Shown here: positions 25,776 through 37,700 of the stretch, piece by piece
Layout of the letters: every line of letters starts with the position of its first letter
Numbering within the stretch: position 1 is the stretch's first letter
Assembly: GCA_031216915.1 (NCBI GenBank)
Contig: CM062289.1
Coordinates: 62,379,741-62,443,740, forward strand
Direction of reading: 5' to 3'
Source: Pictodentalium vernedei
Lineage: Eukaryota > Mollusca > Scaphopoda > Dentaliida > Dentaliidae
Length of the DNA stretch: 64,000 nt
The notes under the pieces: generated by a model
Seen by the model: only the letters and a program-made list of their open reading frames with translations
What the model was told of the DNA's origin: nothing
Database searches by the model: none
Made by a program: the position numbers and the translations under genes

Positions 25776-28700
25776 CGCCGGTCTTCTTCACATGATAGTG
25801 TAGACTCTAGGCATTGTTGATGCAGTGCTCGACTGTGCATGTTCATGATTCATAATTGCCATAATTTGCCTACAGTACACACTGAGTGGCTGGGATAAGA
25901 AGAGGGGTAAGTATTGGTTGATTACGACAAAAACACTCATTTAGTGGAGTTTCCACTCACACGGTGTGCTCAGGTTCTGTGAAAAAAGCTTACAACACAC
26001 TGGATACAAACTTCAACTTGAACGACTCCAGAATTCGTTTCAAAGCCTCTAGACTAAAATACTAAGTTATGTTATTTTACTTTAACCCAGCGGGGCGAAC
26101 TGTGCGGAGCGAAAAGCATTCAAATGATAAAATGGCCGACTCCTTATACACGTGTTGTTTGAAAGTTGTGAAAAAATAATGCCCTCGTATTTAAAAAACA
26201 CACTTTCAGGGGCGTTCTTTTATATGATATTGGTGAATAAATAGTCAAAATGTACGATCACTGTTTTTCTTTCATTCGAATGTGCTTTTCTTTAACCATT
26301 TAACTCAGAAATGCATGTCCGATCAGAATATCGATTCACCCCAAAACAGCCAACTTTGTGGCGAGAGAACGTAACCCGTAAAATTGGCTTTTGACTGATT
26401 TCTGATGTTAGGTAAATAACTTGTGTTTGAAGTAATTTGGCTATCGCCGATGGACATGGCAGCCTTTTTATTTGTTTATTTTTCATAATAATTTTATCAA
26501 TTGACAGTAATATTTCTATCGACACCCCAACCAGGGGGGGGGGGGGGGGGGGTGGGGGATAATTGAGATACATTTTTTTTTGCCCAACCCCACTTTTGAA
26601 AATGGAAGTAGTTTTAATCATTTAATTATTTGTTAACCCTTGGCTGCATTCAATGTAGGTTAAACAGATATTTCTGTAAAAAATTTTGCTTGCAACTTAA
26701 TTATAGCTCAGGTCGTGAGCTCGGGGGCGCGGTGGCTCAGTTGGTAGAGATGCAGTCTGCAAGCCGAGAGGTCCTCGGTTCGAATCCCACCTGCGGCAAC
26801 CGCGTTGTGTCCTTGGGCAAGACACTTCACCCCGATTGCCTACATGGGGGCACGATGACGCTGTGTACTGAGGCGTACTGCACGTCGATGGTGCGTATGT
26901 CTTCAACCAATCTAACCCTGCCTGTGCTGCGGTGCAGAGTTCAGAGTTACGATGTTGGAGAGCTGACAGCTGCTCGTCGTTGCTCGGTGGTTCTCTCCGG
27001 GTACTCCGGCTTCCTCCACCCGTAAAACTGTCACGGTCACGATTAGCCATTGTGCATAAGTATGTGACCTTAAATACCAATAAATAAATAAATAGGTCGT
27101 GAGCTCTCGTTGGCCCAAGCGCGTTCCAGTTTAGAGTCCACAGACATGTTTTTTCGAGAAATCATTTTTAAAAAAATAATTGAATATGCCTAGGGATCGG
27201 ACCATCGCTTTCTGAATTAAAAAAAAAAATAAGCCTATATAATTTCATTTTCACTCTTAACCGAAAATGGGGCAAAGTAGGCCTGTATAGCTTCACCAAA
27301 CTATATTGCAGGATGTTAATTTTGTTGGGGGGGGGGGGGACTAATCCGACTGAATCCTTCAGGACAGTCATTGATGGACCTTGAAATACTCTGCTTCTTT
27401 TAGCTACCAGGGATTTCGCAAGGTACTCTGTAGGCTATATTTCCATAAAATAAAAGACGGGTGGAGTTGAGACTGTAGGCTTAATACTTTTCGTTCTCAG
27501 TTTGATGCGCTGAGGATTTACCCGCACAGACCAGGTCTCTTCTTGTGATAGTGTTGATCTGTTCACATCCATTTATATCTCCGCACACTTTTGTTTCAAA
27601 TTTTTTACTTTTGTCGATTTGAAAGGGGGGGGGGGGGGGGGTGAGACGGTGTGTGTGTGGGGGGGGAGGGGATTTCGCTTTCTCTAAGTACATGTTGCCT
27701 ACTCTGTGTTTTCTTTGGAATTATGGTTATGGATTTAACACTTGTTCTTGTGTTTCCATTTCATATATAAAGTTGACTTTAATGTCGCCGAAGTTTCGAT
27801 AAATTGGAACTTTTCAGATCCACGCAGCGTCAAATGTCAACATTGTGTCAGTAACGATATTTTTTAATTTATTTCCGATTTGAATTGCATGTGAGATTGC
27901 TGCCTATACTGTTTAATCTGAGTATTTTCATTCTGATCAAACGCTGCATGGAGGTTGAATAATATCGTTTTTTAAAAATCTTTTAAAGTGTTTTTAAATG
28001 CTGACGAGACTCAACCGGCCCACAAATTCGCTCATAAGCCGATTTCTGAAACCTACAATATGATCAGAAATATAGTTTATTTGAGTTTCCCACGGCGTTT
28101 GCAAATGGGCGTCAACGGCGTTTGGGCCTTTGGGTTCAAAATTCTCGCGAATAATTTATTGTTCAGCTTTCACACAAATGCGTATTTTTATTACAGAACA
28201 CCAAGTACATGTGTGTCTAAAAATTTAAACTTTCATTATAAATAGCGGAGCGTTCCGAATTCGCTCGCAACATTTTCGATACACTGTCAGTTCGGCATTC
28301 TGTGGAGAGCTTTCTTTCTTTCCAACCATGCCTGCCTCTCCCACAGTTGCCCCATTAGAACGGCTGCGATTAATAGTAGGCTAATATTCTCGGAAAGCAA
28401 ACGTCTTTACTTCTGTCTTCTCCTACCACACGTACGTAACGTCCTTTACAAAATACTGGGCGTAGGTTCCCACTGCAGTGTGGTTTTGGGAAATCCACTC
28501 TTGTCTTCAAAACGTATAAATTTTGCACAGGCCACAGCTGTTCGATGCTCTTACTTGTTGTTTCTTGACGAAGAGAAATGGCTCGAAACGCGGCAAGCAA
28601 AAATTCCACACGTGATACAGACATCTTGTGTCAAATTCGTCACAAATAGTCGCAATACGAAACGCGGTGGCGACGCCGGGTTTTATTCGGAAGCCGACAG

Positions 28701-31700
28701 TTCTCACCTACAGCAATTATCTGTACCTAATGATTAATCGGACTAATCTTTTACGCACCAGGATGCAGGGTCGACGCCGGGATATTGTTCCAGGGTCATC
28801 CCAGGTTTCCACAGGTTTTTGGAGAGGAAAATAAAAAAATTGTCCCGGTGATGGGTGATCACTGGTTCATCCCCCTGGCGTGTACTGTATTTCATCCCTT
28901 GAGTGCAAGAAGGCTTTGCAATGCTAAAGCATTGCAAAGGCTTCTTGCACTCAAGGGACAAATTCATCAACTTTTTTTAACTTGGGTAAAATATCGGACA
29001 TAAACCATTTAATTTTTATTTTTTTTAAGTTTAAATTGGTTATAAAAAGAGAGTATGCGGCAGCCAAAAGGACCATGCAGGAGGGCCTGAGAAACAGATT
29101 TTTTATTTTTTTAGGTTTAATGCATGGTTTCAACCAACACTACTCCCCCATAGAGTCAAGTTCAAGAATGATACTGTGCTTGTCCTATCATATGAGGGAT
29201 GCAATGCTTGTCTTATCAGGTGAGGGACGCTATGCTTGTCCTATCAGATGAGGATGTATAAATGGTTGTCCTGTTTGCAAAAATACTGTGTGCATTAGAA
29301 AACTCAACTGTGGTAATGAAGCCAAAGCTAGGGAAAATTACCTGCCCCCTTCTGTATATAGTATACATAGACGTCAACTTGTGGCAAGGCCCTGTGAGCT
29401 ATTCAGGTTAAGAGACTTCCTACATGTGCCAAGGTCCCCACTGTGGGTCACTCAGGGCATTCCCCAAAAGTCAGTGGAGGGGTTTCAAGCATACTATACC
29501 ATACCATACGATAGCATAATTTGTTATAAAATATTACTGATAAAACATGGGGGACACTAGCAATAAGATGGATAGACATTCCATTATTTTTGTCTGGAGT
29601 TTTGCGAATTGAACAAACTTTAAAGGCAATCTCCCTTGCTATTGCCTGTAAAGTCTGTTGAATTTACAAAACTGCAATAAAAAATGGAACACACATCATC
29701 TGACAAAAACTGATATTACATAGCTTGTGGAGCTACAATTAAAGCCCACATACAGTTAAAACTAGAAGTCCTGTCACGAATAGTGCGCTTATCTAGACTT
29801 AATTGCATGTTGAAATTGCGCGCAATTGCCATATCGAATGGCATCCAAAGCACGGCAGGTTCTGCTGGTTACTCATAACAAACACATGCAATGTTTCTGC
29901 CAATGGACCTCCGGGTTACCCGGAGGTCCATTGGCTGAAACATTCCTTGTGTACAGGCCATATGTACAGAATTTGATAGCTTTACTTGGGCCACAATGCA
30001 TACATTAACGTGCTTATCAATGTGCTATTTGTGCGCATTTCATGACAGGACTTCTAGTTTTAACTGTAAGCACCACAGAGTGTGCTTTGATGTCATGCCC
30101 AGGGTCTGTACCGGGTCCAGCAGAATTTGTAGGATTGGTACATGATATGCCACTTTGAGCAACACCATCCCAAATCACATGGAAGACAACTATATCATAC
30201 GCAGCTCATAAATTAAAGGCTATGTACAATGATAAGCCTTGTTTCTCCAATTTATCTGTTATGAAATTTCCTTCAAATAAATTGAGGCAAGAATTGACAC
30301 TTGTGAAAAAATGCTTGCCTCTTTGGGGAAGGTCTAGCATACTCTACCACAAAATACAAAATAGACTTGAAGCTTAAATACCTTCATAAGCTGTTTAGGA
30401 CTTGTAAAACTCAATATGTCAGAATCATCCTCATCACTGTTTTCAGCAGCATGACTGACTCCCATTGCTTCTGAAAGCCCTGTGTTCTCCTGCTTAAATA
30501 GCTTGATAAATCCTTCTTCTGTTTCTAAAAATATGACGACAAAACATGATATAGGATTTAGGGTTTACCTGTTTAATCATACAAAGCAATAAAAAAGTTT
30601 GAAAAACAACTGAATTTTCCATCGGAAAGAAATCTGCACTGACAGATCACTGCTGATGTAATATAATCATATTTGTGGCATTTAAAGCCTACATTTAAAT
30701 AGGATTTTGGCTTGATACACAGGAAGTATGGTAAACTAAAAACCCTTTTCAAGTAAACATTACCTCAAGGAGGATATCCAATAACAAGAGCAATGTCACA
30801 GAATGGCCAGTCCAAAACCACCTAAGTCTAACAGGACAATAACTCACAAAGAAATACTTGGACACAGCTTGTTCACAATCCCCTTCATGATATTGTCACC
30901 AAAAGACTATACATTACATTAGAAAAAAAAACAGTCCAAGAATAACTCTTGAGAAATAGCTGAACACAGCTGATTTGCAATCCCATTCATAATATTATTT
31001 CGAGAAAGCTATATATTAAATCTGGAAAAATTATGTAAAATGCTTTTCTTTAAAATGTGATGACAAGAAATGGTAATGTGATGACAAGAATGTCAATGTC
31101 CACCAAAGGCAATGACTCTTGATGAAATACTTGGACAGGGCTGGTTCACAACCACATTCATGGCATTATCACAAAAAAGCTAAGTATTAAATTTGGGAAA
31201 AATATTTTGAATGGTTTTCTTGCATGACAAGAAAGTGGGAAGGACGGATGCATGAAAGGATGCCAAGATGGTTGGGAGGATGGACAGAAACCATTCCCAT
31301 ATCACCTTTCCGATATGCGATGGGGGATAATAATGGTGGAGACCAATGACAAGAGGCTTTACACTATAATTATAAGGGGAAAAACATGAAAAATATATGA
31401 AACAGACACAGTGAAGGCAAAAATACCAGCACTTTCAGGGGTCTTTTGGGTGTCTGATTGGGCCGAATACAGGACCCTTTCCCAATGGCATTTTGGCAAA
31501 ATTTTTCCCAATTCAAACCAAAAGTTTCCCATTCTCAGTCCTCATTCAAATAAAAATTTAGAAGGTCTAATTTTGACTTTCATCACTTTTTACTGCAACA
31601 AAAATAGGTGCCCGAAGAGGAAGGTTTTTAGATACATTTGCAAGTTACATCTGAGGAACCTTGTCAGTTGTTTCTAGGCAGGTCTTCGCTGCCTACATAG

Positions 31701-34700
31701 GCAGCCAAGACTTGCCTAGACACAACTGCAAAGCCACAGAATGTAGCCTATCACATAAGTATGTTCAGCATTTAATAGTACAAGAGGAATTTATTTAAGA
31801 AATAACTGTTGTTTTCCTTCGGTTTATGCGATATAAACCGAAAATGTTTAGCACAAGCTTCATAACTTGCGTAGCGAGTTATGATTAAGCTTGTGCTGAA
31901 CATTTTCAGTATATATCGCATAAACCGAAGGAAAACAACAGTTATTTCTTTATTTTCTTATAATTTAATCCGGCTGTAATATTAAAATATAAAAACTATG
32001 TGTACGTGAACGAAACACTTTTAATTTTCGCAAAAGACAACAGTTAAACTCAGGAAAGTGTGCCACAAACAGGTCACGTCAATCATTGTCAAATTGTTTG
32101 TTGTTTTGATTTTTGATCGCAGATGACAGATATTTAGCAAGTCACGTAACAATATCATTAAAAACATTTTTTTTAAGTTCCCCCAAAATCATGTTTGGAT
32201 GTATGATCTTTTATTCGTCTCCCACTTCGGTATATTTTATTAAATTCAATTGTTCCCGAGAAATTATCATTATAATCTCGCTGACTGGAGGCGATGAAAA
32301 ATCGATCATTGATCTTTGTTTACAAGCTTGTTATCCATCTATCAGTCTGCCGTCACGCCCTCACGGTGACAATTGGATTGAGTGGGCGGGGCTTCCAGAG
32401 TCTTCAAAGTTGGATCGGATGTGAGAACGTGTAGACATTCCAAATCATTACGTGATTTGGTTTATACGATTTTGACGACTTTCACGCTGTATCCTTTCAA
32501 CCAATCAAATGCAGAGGCGGGGCAAATGATTAAATTATTTAATAAAGATTATAAAGACTGATCATCATTTCATGTAACTGTTTGTTATAAAATGTACTAC
32601 ATAAACTATACATGTAGTAGCCTCTGCATTGATGTGCTCAGTTCAATAGCAAGATAACATTTCTTATAATTCTTTGTGAGTTTCTTCTCCCAAACAAATT
32701 CCCAATTGGAGCCTTTATGACATGAATTTTCCCAATAGCATGGGCCTGGGCCCTTTCCCAAAGAGGGCAGAAGAATCCCTGACTTTTCTTTCCTACCAGA
32801 CAACATGACAGTGGGTCCATATTTGCTGCTGTGCCCAAATTAAATGAATCTAAAATCCTTATCCTTCATTCTGAAAACTGTGACTAAATGTCTGTAAGGA
32901 TACAAACTGTGATTACAAAAGAGGACAGAAAATTTTGACTGGATCACGACTGGGTGTCAGCCGAGCCTCTGTATTGACGTATTGAAAACAAAGATGCCAT
33001 GTCGTGGTCAACATGGCTGAATCCAGAATGGGTCAAACGGATCATCTAAACCATATATTTGCCAGTTAAAACTAATTGGGTCATTTGCTGACTTTGATGA
33101 CTCTTCTACCTCAAATCCTGCAGAATTTCCGACAGCACCAACATTTTGAAACAAATCTTAGCCTTGATGGGTTAATATGTCCATCTTGGCCTTGATGGGT
33201 TAATATGTCCATATCACAGGCCATATCGTTGAGATTCTCCATCTTCAGTTTCAGAACCACATTCGCAATCCGAGTCTTTAAAAATACGCTTTATAATCTG
33301 ACTTGTCTTGAAATGTTTCCGAGTAGAATTCCTTGCAGACATTTTGTCTGAAAGACGTGCTAAAAGAAGCCAACATGTGTTTTGATCCAAGCTGTATTTC
33401 TATCATGGGTGGCTGGGGGTATGAAGTTATTCTTGACCTTTGACACAGAACACCACAACATCATAAATCACAAAAATAAGAGAGTTACTTCCCGTAGAAC
33501 AGTCGTTCTGCTATCTGGTTTAAAATTTTTACTTCAGTCACGATCGGCAGCGATTGGGTAAATCGACGTTAGTCATGTTCGGCAGTGAAAAAGTTAACCA
33601 AGAAGGGGCATTTTTGCAACATTTTAACATTCAACGTCCTGTGTCTTCGCAGTTGCTTCTAAGCAAGTCTTGGCTGCCTACACAGTTGATCTGCCAAGGT
33701 ACTTAGAGTATAACTTGTAAGTTTGTAACTTGTAAGTTTGCCTTAAGGTTTTACTCCTGTTTGGGCACATGTTCCATTACAGTAACAAGTAGAGCTGGCC
33801 CAATACTGATAATTGTGCATCAGGATATTGGAGTCAAACAGATTAATTTTTATGGGTGGAAAGTTAAAAAATTTATAGTAATTTATATATTTTTTATACT
33901 TACCAATGACCCAGACATAGCTGGTGCTAACTCTTAAAATAAGGGCCAAACACAAATTTTGCCCCCCAATCCCCAAAATTTGCATCTAAAACCAAAGAAA
34001 ACATGTCCTGAATGGCCCTCCACACTTCACCTCTACTGCGCATGCGCAGTGTCAAGGACGTTCCGAAATTGGCGCCATTAATCATTCTTATAACCACTGC
34101 CTGGTAAGCGCTATGTACTCAGTGGTGAGGTATGAGTTCCCAACTCCTGGGAGGGCCATCCCCGTCTGGGTCATTGGTAAGTATAAAAAATATATAAATT
34201 ACTATAAATTTTTTAACATTTTTATACTGTACCAATGACCCAGACATAGCTGAATAGTAAAAAGGCTGGAGGGCCAAGGACATAGAGCAAGTTGGAATAC
34301 GCTCAATATATAAAATAGAGTCATCCCCTCTAGGGAAAAAGAAGTATTAGGCCTTACATGTATCTTTCATATTTATGATAAATCAGAAAGATACAACACC
34401 TTCCAAAATTGAGCATCCTACATCAATGTACTCTATAATCTAGAATAATCCTTATACTAATAATTTTTAAAGTAAGCCAATAAATAAAGTAAGTCTAGAG
34501 AATAGAGACTCTTTATACTTCTAAAAGTGTCTGAGGATTGTATAATAACGACCGTTGACACGTGCTATATTCAAAAGCTATACTTTAAAAACTAAGTCCT
34601 GAATGAATTTTTAGAACATAAACTTCTCACTAAAAAACCATCCCAATAACAGCTCAGAATTACTAACTCCGGAGGAGGTATCCTCTTGTTTTCATAGTAA

Positions 34701-37700
34701 AACAGGTGACCCAAGGGAACACCCCCCCCCCCCCTTTTTCTTGCCCTGGGTCAAATAGCCCTGAGCGAAGAGGGCAGCAGAACGGAGTCACTGCCGAAAC
34801 AGACAGCCTACCTAGCTATAGTAGCAACTGTTAAGTGAATGACATTCTGAGCAGTAGATAATAGACCTAACAATAGAGGCCTTCAGAAATGGACTCGATA
34901 TTTCTGAGATAAAAATTCATGAATGTGGATGGCTGAGCGCAATGAGCAGCCTTCAAAAATCTATAATTGCGACACTATTAATGTAAGCCCAAGATGTAGA
35001 AGAACTCTTACTTCATGAGCCGAAATCTCAAACACAACTGCTGAGTCAATGATATACCATAAGCAGTATCAATAGTTAATTGAATCCATTAGCAACAGAA
35101 TGGAGCGTATAGAATGGAGCGTAACGTCCTTCTATTAGACATCAAAGACAGAAGAAGCTTACGCCCGTAGTAATAAACAGATATCTGTTTAAAAATACGT
35201 AAACTCTAACCGGACAGAGTAAAGGCCTATGCCCGTACGAAGACGGAAGGACCTTAATAACAATAGGTTCCGGATATTTATTAGGAGCCTGACTCTTATG
35301 CAAAAATCCAACCTAAATAGTAAAGGAAGTAGTGATTCCGAAACTACGAAAGTGAGAATCATCCACCGATAGTGCATGAAGCTCACTGACTCCTCAGTAA
35401 AAGAGAAGCCAACAGAATTACTGTCTAAAAGGTCAGAATTTGAAAACTACTGTTTCCAGAGGCTCAAATGATTACTTAGCTAAATAAGAACCAAAGTTAA
35501 ATTCCATATAGAAATTTAATCTAATGATTCTAAGTCTATTTATCGAAAAGTTACTAACTGACTTAGATAGAGAGACATAAGACTCAATTGTAAACTATCA
35601 TAGAGTGCATAGGTATGAGATAACATAAACCTATAACCCTAATAGTAACAGGCTGCAGTAGATCTTGTCAAACAAGTATACTGGAAAGTTGCAATGACTA
35701 GTATGGAGGGATCAACAATATCAACATAGTGATCCCTACACCAACGACGGAAGAGCCTCCACTTTAGCCGCATAGAATAGCGAAGAAGAGGTTTTCCTAC
35801 AGAAAGAAATTGCGTCCAAAGCTCGTCCAGTACAATGCTTACAATGCAATAAGGACCACACAACGGAATACGTGAAGGTTGAGACATAGCGGGTTGTGAT
35901 GAAGATGACACGATTTTTCCCAGCGAAAAAAGATCCTCTCATGGAGGAAGTTTTCGCGTTAAGTCCCACGGTAGACCTCAGAGTAAATTTACCCACGGTC
36001 TCTGTGAAGACAGAGGTGCTATCAACAGAAATGTATTGTGGTTGTTTATCTTAGCAATACTTGCTGAAACAACAGCGCAGGAGGATACGCATATCCTATC
36101 ATTCCATCCTATTAGATCAATAGAGCATTAACAACATAAGCTCAGAGATCCGGACATGTAAACACATACGTCTGCAATTGATTAGCAAGTTGTGTCGTAA
36201 ATAAATTATCATTGGGCGCTCCCATTGATAGCAAATCTGATTGAATACTTGTTTGTTGAGAGTCCATTCTGACGGCAACAAGCGATCCATAAGTGAAAGG
36301 GAGTCCGGTAATACAATCAGACGACCCGGAATATGACGGACCGAAGCAGAACTTGGTGTACTATAACAAACAGAAGGATTCTTTCCATTAAATTGAATAA
36401 CGGAAACGAATGAGTGCCTCCCTGGTTCCGGAGATACGCCACTACTGTCGTATTATCGGACAGGATTTGGACATGCGTTTCTGAATAATGTTCATCCAAT
36501 GACATAAAGCAAGCCTAAAAAACATTATTCCGTGGAAGATAAGTGCTTGCCTAGAGACTGCGGAACCCAAAGACCCTGGCACTTCGAATCCGTTGGGATC
36601 AATATTGCATTCCAACCTGTTTGACTGGCAACCGTCATAATATTAAAACTCGGATCCGGCAACTGCAGTGGCACTCTCTGAGTCAACCACCGAATGTTTG
36701 CCCCAGTCTGACTCTCTTGCTACACTAGATAGACAAGAGAACGTGTAAATCGAGCAATTCATGGATTGCTGAAAAGTTGCCGTCGAAGAGAAGCTTCTCC
36801 GAGACCGAAGCGACTCTGAGAGAGTTCTTCACCTTACTATCCACGCGTGTGGATGTAGCTAGGGCTGCGTCAGTCTAACCAACTCCAGGTAGCCACTGAA
36901 GGGCGGAGTTATACGTGAACAAACTACTGCCCTCAAAAGAAATCACATTGAGGATCATATCCCGGAATTCTTTCTCTTGAAGACGTAATGATAACGCCTC
37001 AGTAAGGTGGATTACGTATGATAAAGCATCTAAGTTAAGTCTATTAGACATCATTGTCGTTTCCAACATTGTGGTTGGAAAAGACATAGATGGCGAAAAA
37101 GATAATTTACAGTCTTTAACCACGCCGTCTAGACGCATATGAACTCTCGGTATGCCCTGTTCTGCCAAAATAAATTATTCCTATAAATGATAAAAGGCAG
37201 AAATGAGCATTGCGGACAAGAAACTAAACTATCATGCTTGGTAGCAAGCTTATATATATATATAGCGTCGATAAATAATACACATGTTCTAATGACATTA
37301 TTGGACTGTGTCGGTAAGTCAGGGACAATGTCCCTGAACCGATCCAAAATTCCGTGTCCAATGACACTATAAGTCTCTTATCCAACATCGCAGCAATGTA
37401 GTCCGAAGGAACAACCACTGGAAGATAATGCCGGAAGAAATGTATGGCAGCTTCCGATGTTCCGAAAGGGAAAACTTGAAATCGTCCGAATCCCTTTCGC
37501 CATCCTGTCGGACCCTATAAAGCGTTCGGTCGTCCGAACCTAATGCAACCGCGGAGCGCACCGACCCAGCGCTGTCGGATAATTCCTGATCCGACCGAGA
37601 AACTGTCGATTGCTGGGATGCTGCGAAAAACTGTGCTAACTTGGAAAGCACGTCCGTCACTGAGGCCTGTGGAGAAGCGGTCTTACGATGCATTGCCGCT

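Larger units (their letters stand above)
22990..29100. mobile_element. Segment of about 6 kb bounded by imperfect inverted repeats
   Basis: ATCTGTTTCTCAGGCC near 23000 is inverted near 29095, and TACAGTACACGCCAGGGGGA near 23150 is inverted near 28880, followed on both sides by CCCATCACCGG. The interior shows no recognisable transposase on either strand. It holds many G/C homopolymers and one SINE. It may be the remains of a large DNA transposon, or two members of one MITE family in opposite orientation. Confidence 0.45.

Noticed and set aside
26723-26800. tRNA gene
   Set aside because: A and B boxes are present, but the body, TAAA tail and 13-bp target duplication show it is the head of a SINE.
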